A stretch of 64,000 nt of DNA from Rhinopomastus cyanomelas (lineage: Eukaryota > Chordata > Aves > Bucerotiformes > Rhinopomastidae), in contig VXBP01010397.1 of the NCBI GenBank assembly GCA_013400115.1, positions 838,620-902,619 on the forward strand. The letters run 5' to 3'. Below are positions 24,701 through 33,526 of the stretch, one piece after another; the stretch's first letter is position 1; the number at the start of each line of letters is the position of its first letter. A model generated the notes under the pieces. The model was not told the DNA's origin, did not search any database, and saw only the letters and a program-made list of their open reading frames with translations. The translations under genes were made by a program, and so were the position numbers.

Positions 24701-27700
24701 TTCCTGTAGTGGTACAGGTGACTGGGCACCCTCAGGCCCCATGCAGAAGGGGCCTGTGCCACCGTGCTGATGGGTGGTTCCATGCTGTCCCATGCATATC
24801 GTGGTGGAGACCCTGGGAATGTTGGGCAGGGCTAAGCAGAGATATTTTCCCCACTGCCCAACATTGTCATCTGCCTTTTTGTGTCCACACTGGGGACAGG
24901 ACCATGTCCCTTTGGGTCTGGAAGGAAGGACACAGCTCCAATATGTGGCATGGTCAGCAGGGTCCCCAGAACTATCTCAGAAGGGGTAGTCAGGACACTC
25001 AGGTAAAACCACAGTCTCAGCAGAGAGGTTGTGGATAAGCTGTGTTTGGCCACAGCTGCTCTCATGTCCAGAGTCTGCCCAAGAGGGGTCCTACTAGCAT
25101 CTCCTGGCCGGCTGAGGTTTCTCCCAAAAGAAGCCAAGACTCCTATCACAAGGTCACCATGAGAAATTCCTCAGCACTGCAAGGATGGTCTCCATGACAT
25201 TTGGGCAGACAGTGACTGCAAGGCTGGGGTAGGAAGAGGTTTGAAATTGGTACTCCATGGGGGCAGGGAGCCCAGGACATTCCTGGGCCAGGCTGCCAGG
25301 GAGAGGTGAGGCGGTCTCTGCCTCCATTCTTATCTCAGCACCTCCGAGTGGGACCAGCAAGAGCAAACACACTGGAATTCTTGAGGAAGATGAAACGATA
25401 AAGGAAAGGCGGGCAGCGAGCAGCACTACCAACCCCCCAAGCAGGCAGCATCTTCCAGCTGCCTGGGACACCCAGACCCTTGGACTTGGGAAAAGAAAAC
25501 AGGTTTGAAGTGAGTCAACAGCAGTAAAAGCCAGTGCTCTGGGGGAAGGGGGAAGGAGTTGGGTCAATGGCCTTTCCCAGCCCATAGCAATATAGACCAT
25601 AGTGTCAGAGCTCCCACATACAGGGGCATCTCCCATAGTTAGGGGCCACAGGACAAGCTCAGAGGGCTGTGGGATGGCAGCAAAATACCAGAAGTCATGC
25701 CACTGGGGACAACTCCCTGCAGAACTACCCAGGCGCCATGGTAACCATCTGTGCACAGATGTGTGGTGTCCAGGGACCTTGATGTGGTAAGAGCCCTTGT
25801 TAGGGCACTCCAAGAAGACGAGGAAACTTCCAGGTACCCTGCCAATAAGGCAGCAAGTCAGCAAGAAGCATCGGGCTGGCAGGTGGGACACAGAGCTCTC
25901 CCTCTCCCAGGGATGCCAAGGGTCACTGGTTGGGTTCAGCAGGTGGTGGGAGTACTTTCGAGAGCAGAGAGCCACAAGTACTCAACTGCTCAAGAAATAC
26001 CATGTCACCCAGTTCCCCAATGCACAGACCAGTGGAGCTCAATGATTCATCAAGTATCCCTGAAGCTTTTCCCCAGCTCCACCCCAGCCCCAGGGCTCTA
26101 CTCACCACCAACTAGGATTTATGCAATTCCCCAAGCTTGGTACTGCCTCAGAGAGGGTCTTGATCCCTTTGCTGCAGTTCCCAACCTGAGAACTACTCTG
26201 AACCACGGTCCCTGCCCTCAAGGACACACGCAGGGTTGCAGAGCACCCAAGCAGCTTCTCCTCCTCCTGTTACCAAAATGTTGGTCAGAAACCATGGCCA
26301 GAGCCCTATTCAGTGTCTACTGCTACAGCCACCCACGCTCACCCACCTGCCAAGCACAGCCCAAGGGCTGCAGCAGTCAGTGGGACAGCCCCAGCTCCCC
26401 CTCGCCTCCCCCAGGAACTCACTTGGGTTCTAACCCAGTGCTGAGGCTGGTGGCCAGGTTTCTTAGCAAGGTCGTGCGGCTCCTTATCTGCATTCCTTAA
26501 ATCCTCAGGCATTCTCCTGGCAATATTAAAACACGGAGTAACCTTCATCTGGCATCACCCCCACTCCACTGTTGTCCTCTGTCCCCACCATCCCTCCTTC
26601 CCGCTGGTCCAGGACACTTGTAAGACGACTGCAACAGGGCATTTGCAGTAACAAGTTGTTCCCCATCCCCATGCACAGCAATCAGCCCCCAGTGAGCACC
26701 CTTCACCACCCCACATGGGAAGAGCGAGCACTGGGGAACACAGCTTTGGTGACAGAGTGGGGACAAGGTCAACACGAGCGGTCCTGGAGAGCTCGAAGCT
26801 CTGCCTGCTCCCCTCTCTGCCAGCACACTGGGCTCCGTTCTGTCTCCTCAGCTCCAAGGGGTGGGTTGTGGATAGGCAGAGGAGAGGAGCAAGGGGAGGA
26901 TGGGTGCAGCTAAGCAGGGTGCTTCACCATTGGGGAACAGTATCAGTGGCTCTGCTCAATCAGGGATTCTGCTGGACTGGGGGCACGGTGGCAGGGTGCT
27001 CCCAGCTCGAGACTGGGACACGGGTTGGAAGACAGCAGGGAAAGGTGCTCCCAGTTCGAGGATCAGCAGCACACAGGTTGTAGGAGAACAGGGCAGGATG
27101 CTGCCAGCTTGAATGGTAGGGCACATGCAACTCGGGGGGTAGTGCCAGCTCGGGAGAGAGTGTGACAGCTTGGGTTAGGGGACAGCTGGGTGCTGCCAAC
27201 CCGGGGGACAGCAAGACATCAGGGCAGGGTGCTGCCAGCTCGGGAGACACAAGGGCAGACCTCGATGCGCAGCAGGCATGGGTCCCACAGACTTCGGGGG
27301 GCAGAAAGACAAGGTGCTGCCCTCTCTAGGAACAGGATGCTGGGGGCTCCAGGAGCAAGGTGCTGCCGAATCACGGCGCACAGCGCTGTCGGCTCTGGGT
27401 CCGACGCGCCCAGCTCCGCCAAAGGGGCAGAGCTTCGTGGAGACCAGCGAAAGGAGATGCCCGCGCTGCACAGCCGGCAGCCCGGGATGGGCATTGGGAT
27501 GCCTGGAGCAGGATGAGGAAGCCGCAACGCCGGGTCCCCCGCTGCTGCCAGGAGAGCGGGGCGCGGGGCGCTCCCGGGCAGCCCCGGTGCCCGCCGATGT
27601 TCAGCGCGGGGATGGAAGCAGGCGGCGGCGGCGGGGCCGTACCTGGGTCATGAGCCGGTCGGCGCCGGTGTTCTCCTCGTCCTTGAAGATGATGTCGGGG

Positions 27701-27948
27701 TTATAGTTGGGCGTGAGCTCCTTGAAGCGCTCCGAGTTACGCGCGATTTTTCCCTCGTAGCGACCGCTGGCCCCCAGCGTCTTCTCGGGGACGTTGGGGC
27801 TGAACTGCTTGTAGGCGAGTGGGATGAGCTTGCGCGGGGGGCGGCGGCGGCTGCCCACCACCCTGCCCGGCCCGCAGCCCCGCACGGCCGGCGCCAGCAG
27901 CAGCAGCGCGCACCCGCTCAGCAGCAGCAGCAGCCGCGCTGGTTTCAT
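18064..27948 (-). CDS. IHH: Indian hedgehog protein (complete, three coding exons)
   Basis: Secreted morphogen controlling chondrocyte proliferation and differentiation through Patched/Smoothened. The CDS joins 27948-27643, 21858-21597 and 18725-18064: 1230 bases, 409 residues, with phases 0 and 1 and exon 2 of 262 bases as in other hedgehogs. Residues 1-24 are a leucine-rich signal peptide. Cys25 of CGPGR is the palmitoylated amino terminus. Zinc ligands His142, Asp149 and His184 and calcium ligands Glu91, Glu92, Asp97, Glu128, Asp131 and Asp133 are all present. Autocleavage with cholesterol transfer is predicted between Gly199 and Cys200; the Hint domain retains Thr269, His272 and Cys345. 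The gene looks fully functional. IHH rather than SHH or DHH is supported by the NHEJ1 neighbour and the carboxy-terminal sequence (YSGLLYRLGRLLLP). Confidence 0.97.
20357..20470. repeat. Degenerate tandem duplication, about 60-base unit, in IHH intron 2
   Basis: Two adjacent copies share the core cactcctctggccagccc / cactcctttggccagccc at about 20364 and 20425, with ggtcc..gtggcc words between. Divergence is moderate. Confidence 0.6.
20480..21180. promoter_or_regulatory. CpG-rich island inside IHH intron 2
   Basis: About 700 bases with dense CpG, comparable to the exon 1 island. No exon of IHH lies in it. Long open frames on both strands (for example minus 20647-21492) reflect GC content and match no family. 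It may be an alternative promoter, a regulatory island or GC-biased intron. Confidence 0.5.
21597..21858 (-). CDS. IHH: IHH exon 2 (central part of the signalling domain)
   Basis: 262 bases encoding residues 103-189 plus one base, from RCKDRLNSLAISVMNQWPG to HIHCSVKS. Acceptor: CTCTGCCCTGCAG. Donor: TCAG|GTAAGG at 21596. It contains zinc ligands His142, Asp149 and His184, catalytic-like Glu178 and three calcium ligands. Confidence 0.98.
22785..23075 (+). mobile_element. Old, diverged CR1/L3-type LINE relic
   Basis: Recognisable CR1 3'-half landmarks occur in order: a cagcctggaaaggagaggcc word near 22880, then a gactggacagcaacc word near 22990, then ctggaactccccatcacaggg near 23050. No end structure survives, suggesting an older copy than those at 55 kb. 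Confidence 0.5.
23950..24300. repeat. GGCAGGGA-rich degenerate low-complexity repeat
   Basis: The words ggcagggA, gcaggcagg, ccagggA and gatcagg recur irregularly across about 350 bases of IHH intron 1, without a single fixed period. It looks like a decayed G/A-rich minisatellite. Confidence 0.7.
26985..27375. repeat. Minisatellite with unit core ggtgctgccagctcggg
   Basis: At least nine irregularly spaced copies of the core, 20-85 bases apart, near 26995, 27048, 27098, 27140, 27190, 27229, 27313, 27337 and 27359. It ends about 270 bases short of the IHH exon 1 donor. Unit spacing varies, so it is a degenerate GC-rich minisatellite merging into the CpG island. Confidence 0.75.
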
Positions 27949-28350
27949 GGCGCGACCGGCGGCCCCGGGGCGGCNGGGGAAATTGAAGAGATCCGGGACC
28001 GGGAACCTCCAGGACCGCACCCTGCCCGTGTCCCAGCCTCCCAGCGCCCTCCCTCTCTCGCCTCCTCCTCGCAGAACCTGCCCCGGGCCGCCCGCAGCCT
28101 CCTCCCACCACGGCCGAGCCCCGCAGCCCACCCCGCCGGGGGTGCCCACCGCCACCTGCCCCCCGGGGCAGCCCCAGCACCGTCCTGAGGCGTGCCCGGC
28201 CCGCGACACACCCTACACACACCCTCCCCCCCAAACCACCATCGGGATGTCCAGCGGGCCCGGGGTAGCACCCATAGGGCTCCGGCCCCCGCTGCGCTGC
28301 CTGCTCGCCAGGGGCCAGGGCCTGCGGGCGGGGATCAAACAGAGCAGGGA
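27370..28350 (-). promoter_or_regulatory. IHH: CpG island and promoter region of IHH
   Basis: Dense CpG surrounds exon 1 and about 400 bases upstream. No TATA box is seen on the minus strand before the ATG, which fits a CpG-island promoter. A single undetermined base lies at 27975, 27 bases upstream of the ATG. The transcription start cannot be placed from sequence alone. Confidence 0.7.
27643..27948 (-). CDS. IHH: IHH exon 1 (signal peptide and start of the signalling domain)
   Basis: 306 bases, 102 codons, phase 0 at the end. It runs from MKPARLLLLLSGCALLLLAP through CGPGR and the PRKLIPLAYKQFSPNVPEKT block to GADRLMTQ. Donor: CAG|GTACGG at 27642. The start codon at 27948-27946 is the only ATG that gives a signal peptide ending at the conserved cysteine. 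Confidence 0.98.
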
Positions 28351-28465
28351 GGCAGCTGGTTGAAATTTAACCACAATATTCTCACTCCCCATTGTTTCCA
28401 GGGAGGCCCGATATTTCCACAACAGGATTATGGCATCTGATTAACTCGCTGAGACAACAATGAGG
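28340..28465. promoter_or_regulatory. Proximal IHH upstream block with RUNX and SOX motifs
   Basis: An AT-rich island abutting the CpG island, 390-520 bases upstream of the IHH ATG. It contains AACCACA at 28369-28375 (RUNX site on the minus strand), CATTGTT near 28390 and acaacaATG near 28455 (SOX type), plus a CTGATTAA word. RUNX2 directly activates Ihh in mouse chondrocytes, so these sites are plausible inputs. Confidence 0.45.
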
Positions 28466-28547
28466 GGCTGGGATGGGCTTCCCCTTCTAGCTGCCAAAAG
28501 GGGAAAGTAAATACAACACCCTGATTTCAGGAGCAAGGGCTCACAGG

Positions 28548-28575
28548 CCCCCCACCCCCCCCACCCCCCACCCCG
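28548..28575 (-). promoter_or_regulatory. G-quadruplex-forming tract upstream of IHH
   Basis: On the minus (IHH sense) strand four G runs of 4, 6, 8 and 6 are separated by single Ts. This is a near-ideal short-loop quadruplex motif about 600 bases upstream of the start codon. Confidence 0.75.
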
Positions 28576-28599
28576 CGTTCTCCCCCAGCTGTGTGCTGG

Positions 28600-30160
28600 G
28601 GAGAGCTCCAGCCCGGCTCTACTTGCACCTCCTCTGGCTCCCTAGGACCTTCCCAGGTGAGGTAGTGCCTGGGGATGCCCCCTCAGCAGCTCTTTGGTGG
28701 GCACAGAGCATGGGATACTGAGAGAGGCCAAACGGCAACATCCCAGGCAGCAGTCCATCTCTGGCTGCATGGCTGTGCTGGCCTCATCGGGTCCGAGCAA
28801 CCTGGACAAGAGGGATGCAGACTGGAGAGCCAACAGCACTCACAAACTTGAAATGCTGCTCTTCAGTCAGCCCTAGAGGACCATTTCCTTTGCAGCAGAT
28901 GCAGGCAAAGTGCATCTTTTCATTAGGCTCTTATACTCGATAGCCACACAGGTTTTCATACTGGTTTTGTGTATCCAGCGCAGGATGGTGAGGCTCCCTC
29001 TGCTGCTGCTGCGAATTACGGAGCAAGAGGGTTTGGTCAGTAGCACCATTCTTGGAGCATCCTAAGGGCATCAGCAGAGAGAGCAGAGGGTATGTGTCAC
29101 AACATCACTTCCCATCTCTGCCTCTTGGATTCCCAGGGCTGCAGAATGGGCCCAGTTTTCTGTGGATCACCAGCACAGGAAGACCCAAACCTGGGCTGTG
29201 TCCACAAGGTCCTCCAGGCTGGTTCACACTCTGATCAAAGGAACAAGCCCAGCTTCCCACATTGCCAATCACTGCCACAAGGGAATGGCGATCAAAATAA
29301 TCTAGGATGGAGATGGGTCCAAGGGGGTGCAGGACATCCCTGGAGAGAAATGCCCCATGGCTGCCAATGATCCAAACCCATACCTCCAAATAACTAACCT
29401 CTGCAGCCTGCTAGCGTGCATGTCACACATTTGTCCCCCTCTCTGCCAGCAACCCTCCAGGCTGACAGCAAGCGGCCTAACCCTGCCCTTGCTGCCACAA
29501 CATTCATGTTCCATGGAGTCCCAGTCGGGTTTGACCATGACAGCAGCTCCTACTCACGCAGTGGCACTGGCTTTGGCCACAGCAGGCAATGACAGTATCC
29601 CATCATTAGGTGCAGAGTCTGACATCTCTTCATGCAGCAGCATTCCCATTTCCAGCCCATGTCCCTGCCAGGCAAATGCCACTGGTACACAGGGCTGGAG
29701 AGGGACTGGAGCCCCAGGCAGGGCTGAGTGTGCTAGGAGAGGACTGGAAGCTCTGACAGAGGAACTAGGGGATGAGGGGGGAATTTCTGCTCAGTGGGGA
29801 GGATTTCTGCTCAGGGAGCTGGTGGAAGAGACACTTGCTGCCACAGCAGTAGCTCACAGCATGGAATCACCTTCCAGTAGAGGTGGGAAAGATACAGCGT
29901 CGTCCATCCCGGTACCTCACAGCACAAAGCTGCTCCAAGCCACTGCTGGGACACCCAGGCACTGGCACTGCTCCTGCCTCACTCCCTCCTCTGCCCCTCG
30001 GCTTTCCCTACTGCTGCATCCCCCAGCCCTGAGCAGGAGGGCAGCATCTCGCATCCCGCTGACAACTGCTGGGACGAGGGTCAGGGGCTGACAGGCACAG
30101 TCTGGGCAGGGCGAGCGGGCGGTGGAGCCGGGCGAGGCGGTCTAGGTGGTGCTATTTCTC
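28600..30160. other. Intergenic DNA upstream of IHH
   Basis: No gene or repeat recognised. A 254-codon plus-strand open frame at 29327-30091 has no domain or family resemblance and is best taken as chance. Confidence 0.5.
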
Positions 30161-30169
30161 CACTTTTGC

Positions 30170-30450
30170 ACGGGAAGGGCTTGGGATTTTCCTCTCCCTT
30201 ATTCGCTGCCTTAGCCGTCTTCTTCTCTCTCTCTCCTTTTTTTTTTCCTTTTCTAAAAATACTTGACAGCGATTGAAAGGTCCCTTTAATCGAGGCCACA
30301 GAGCCCTTATTAAGGGCACGGGTCGGGGTGCTGGGCCGTGCCCGGCATAACGGCTTCATTAAACCCTGCGAAAACTAATATTTATGGAATCAAATTTATG
30401 GAGGCCGAGGCCGAACTTGTGGCCTTTAATGTGTGTTGAGAGCTCAAATC
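30170..30450. promoter_or_regulatory. Candidate enhancer between IHH and NHEJ1
   Basis: About 280 bases of AT-rich sequence with TTTAATCG, CTTATTAAGG and CTTCATTAAAC words. Two TTTATGG sites (posterior HOX/CDX type) lie at 30381-30387 and 30395-30401, fourteen bases apart. It lies about 2.4 kb upstream of the IHH start codon. Composition resembles a developmental enhancer; conservation was not tested. Confidence 0.45.
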
Positions 30451-32356
30451 CAGTCGGCTCCAGGGAGGAGGGGGTGGAGACAGGGAAGGAGACCCCAGAG
30501 AGACAGGATGGGACAATGAGTGGTGACACTCCCTGGAGCCAGTGGCAACCTGGGCCAGCGAGGCACCAGTGCCCCCACACTGGAGTTTGGGTCCCTATTG
30601 GCAGAACTTTTTCCCACTGATGTCTTCACTTTCTCCTGGTTTTATGCACTCCCCATCCATCCTCCTACAGCCCCACCTCCCCTCGCCTTGAGAGCAGAGT
30701 GAGTGGAGCAGAATCTGTTCCTGCAACAGATCTTTAACCCTAGCCCGTGTCTCTCAGGATACCTGTCCATCCCTTGGACACAGAGCTGCTCCCTGGGAGG
30801 ACTTGCTCTGCAGCAGGACAGGGCTTTCAAGCAACACCCCTGCAGCATCTCTGGAATTGCCTGCCCTGAGCTGAGCACCACAGGGAGAAGAAACAGAGCC
30901 TAGGTGCAGCTGGCGGCCAGGATAACCTGGGGATGCAGGTACTTGTTTGCATGACCCATTCCTCTACAGAGCCCACCAGCTGCTGGCTGAGTGGGATGGG
31001 AATGTGCCCCCTCTCATGTGATGTCTCCCCACCCCCACAGGGGACAGATGAGACAAGTGCCCTCACAAGGGTGATAAAGCCTTCTCTTGCAGGACCTGGC
31101 ACACAAGGAGAGGCAGTACAAAGCCCAGACCCAGCAGAGAGCTAGGGGACCTGTCTTGGAACAAAACAGCTCTCAGGGTAGGAGATGGAGCTCACATGGA
31201 GGTAGAAGAGGTTGCACCAGTGGACAACCTAGTGACAGAAGACACATGAAACACACAGCCCTAAACTGTATGCAATAGCCAATAGCAGGACCCTCTCTCA
31301 GAGCAAGTGCTTGACAAGGTGAGATGTTGGAAGACAGAAGAACAGAGGATGCACAGCTACGGCTGTCAGCATAAGCTCCCTGTCCTGTGGCTTTCCCTTC
31401 CTACCACTCACCCTGCCCTGCAAGTTGCTCCCTTGGAGAGGAAATATAAAAAGCAACTGGCTGCTCTTACCCTGGGACTGGCCAGCCACAGCCCAGCAAA
31501 GGCCCTTTCATTCCCCTTCTACAGACACAGGGGCTGCTCCGGATGTTTTTGTTTCCCCCTTGCCGCCCCAGAGAGCAGGCAGCCTGACTGTGGCCAGTAA
31601 AGACATAGGGAGCAGGGCAACTGGGGGCACAAGCCCATATCCCCAGAGAGAGACAGCACAAACTGCAGCTTGCCCATGGCAGTGCTGCCTGGTTCACTGC
31701 CTCCTGTTTTAGGACCTGGCATGGGCACAGGAGTGGGGTCCCCTGTGGACACAAGTGGACACAAACGCTGGGAGAGAGCAAAGGAGTTGGGGGGATGGAT
31801 GGAACTGATGGACGGTCAGGGTGTGGAGGGACAGAGGTGGTGCTTTGTGACCAGAGAACATCCACAACCTGTTCCAGGGCAGCTCCCAGGCCCGAGAGCT
31901 TTCAGTGAGTTAGTGGCTTGATTGTCTCCTGTTCCTTGGAGGCCACAGCATGGATTAACCCCGCATCACCTGCCAAATAACCTTGACACTGTCTGCAAAC
32001 TGAAGGTGCCCTCAGCACAGACATGCTGCCTTTGCCTACCTGCTGCTGCTCAGGCTGCACTTGGCTCCAGACTTCAGCACATGGTGTGTTTGAAGCATGG
32101 AACAAGGATTCCCTCGTGCACACCTAGCCCCACATACTGCTGCTCCAGGTGAGTCACAGCATGGGCGGAGAGCTGCTGTTCTGCTCCACAGCATTGAGCT
32201 GTTGTCATCTCCTCATCATTCAGAGCCACTGCAAATCCTTGGGACAGCAGATCTGGCCTGAGTGGGACCCAGCAGCACCAGGGGTTGCACCGCTGCCTGA
32301 TTACAGCAAGCCGAGGGGAGACAGCAAGAGAAGAGGGAATCTCACCCAGACAGCCC

Positions 32357-32362
32357 TTTATT
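32357..32362 (-). terminator. NHEJ1: Polyadenylation signal of NHEJ1
   Basis: AATAAA on the minus strand, 340 bases downstream of the NHEJ1 stop codon, followed by a short GGGTGAG-type stretch. It is the first canonical hexamer after the stop and gives a modest 3'UTR ending near 32335-32345. Confidence 0.55.
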
Positions 32363-32701
32363 GCAAACCCACAGGAGAACAGCCAAACACCCCACCCCTG
32401 CCAGAGCCCTAGATGTCCCACATCCACCTGGCAACATCTCTGCCCCCCGATCAAGCGCTGGCTCCACCATGAGGCAGCCTAGGCAAACTCTGCACCAGGG
32501 AAGAGGTAGAAAAGAAGTTCCTGTGACACTGATGAAGAAAAGAGATGTACCATCTCCTTGGCTGGAGACACGACATGAGTGGATCATGACCTGGGCACAG
32601 TACACCGGGAGACACAGGAGAGGAGACAGATGATGTATAGGTGCTGCCTCTCTTGAATGTTGCAGGGAGCAGAGACCCTCACAGTGGGTGAGAGTGACCT
32701 T

Positions 32702-32761
32702 TCAGCTGAAAAGTCCTTTTGCCTTCTTTGGCTTAGCCTTGGCCACAGGCAACCGGGGCTT
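32702..32761 (-). CDS. NHEJ1: NHEJ1 last coding exon
   Basis: Encodes KPRLPVAKAKPKKAKGLFS then TGA at 32704-32702. The acceptor is a CTCCTCCCCATCTCAG tract. It starts in phase 0, matching the previous exon. Confidence 0.9.
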   Translation of the reverse strand, partial: KPRLPVAKAKPKKAKGLFS

Positions 32762-33526
32762 CTGAGATGGGGAGGAGGTTGGCTAGAAGCAAAGGGGAGG
32801 CAGTGTGAGTCTTCTCTGAGGAGGGCCACAGGATGGGTGCACGGGTGCAAGTTGTGACATTGTCATCATGTCTGCGAGGGACTGTAAGCACACGTGTGTG
32901 CAACCATACATTCCCCAGCCAGTGGACATGGTGTAGGATGGGAAAGAAACCAATCTAAGCTCCCCTGCTCACCCAGGAGGGACCTGAGGCCGGCACGCAG
33001 GAACGAAGAGAGGTGTATCCCCATCCTGTCACTGGTAAACAGCGGCTGTTTCTGGAGCTGCACTCACCGTGGTTCCCTCTCTGGAAGATGCTGTTTCAGC
33101 TTCCTGGGATGGAGGCGGCAGATGGGGATGCTCCGTTGTTTCTGCAGTGGGTGCCAGGTCCTCGCTGTCCTCTGGTATCAGCAGAAAGAGATGCAGATGG
33201 GATTGAGAGGAGAGACCATAGGGCATTGCCCAGACCCATACTGGGAACAATGCCTGGGTGGGGGAGCTCAGTTCACGAGGGGAAAGCAAAGGGGAAGACG
33301 GGAAGACGTTGCACGGGGTGAGCTGCACCCAGGACACCACTGCCCTTCAGCCACAGAGCAGCTGAGTGTTTTATGTGCTTCCCATCCCACAGCCATGGAG
33401 CTCCTCACCCAAGTACTGCCGTTTCCGAGCCTGCTTGGCCTTCTGCTGCATCACTGCCACGTAGAGCTGCTGCAGAGCAGAGGCGAACGCCTGACCTTCT
33501 CCCACACAACAGATCTGGGGCAGGCT
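32702..33526 (-). CDS. NHEJ1: Non-homologous end-joining factor 1 (XLF), exons 6-8, partial gene
   Basis: Carboxy-terminal part of XLF/Cernunnos, the nuclear factor that pairs with XRCC4-LIG4 to bridge DNA ends. Joining 33526-33409, 33171-33068 and 32761-32702 gives 93 residues in one frame. They begin SLPQICCVGEGQ (equivalent to the human segment starting near residue 197) and end KPKKAKGLFS. The basic tail plus terminal GLFS is the Ku-binding motif of the family. Exon 6 at 118 bases matches the human exon by my recollection. The middle of the tail is poorly conserved, as usual. Exons for the head domain and coiled coil (1-5) were not found up to 64000 and must be far upstream or outside. 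Confidence 0.9.
33068..33171 (-). CDS. NHEJ1: NHEJ1 penultimate coding exon
   Basis: 104 bases. The acceptor CTGATACCAG is followed by AG, completing Glu. It encodes an acidic and proline-rich linker (EDSEDLAPTAETTEHPHLPP onward). Donor: ACG|GTGAGTG. The alternative acceptor two bases further on would break the frame. Confidence 0.85.
33409..33526 (-). CDS. NHEJ1: NHEJ1 antepenultimate coding exon (exon 6 equivalent)
   Basis: 118 bases with acceptor CTGTCTCCCACAG and donor TTGG|GTGAGG. It encodes LPQICCVGEGQAFASAL followed by QQLYVAVMQQK, aligning with the human XLF segment that contains LPEACSIGDG and LYMAV. It ends in phase 1. Confidence 0.92.

Larger units (their letters stand above)
21859..27642 (-). 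other. IHH intron 1
   Basis: 5784 bases. It contains an old CR1 relic near 22.8-23.1 kb, a GGCAGGGA-type low-complexity tract near 24.0-24.3 kb and a GGTGCTGCCAGCTCGGG minisatellite at 27.0-27.4 kb. No other gene is visible. Confidence 0.9.

Noticed and set aside
29327..30091. 254-codon plus-strand open frame upstream of IHH
   Set aside because: Composition is generic and no motif, signal or homology was recognised. Chance frames of this size occur in GC-rich DNA.
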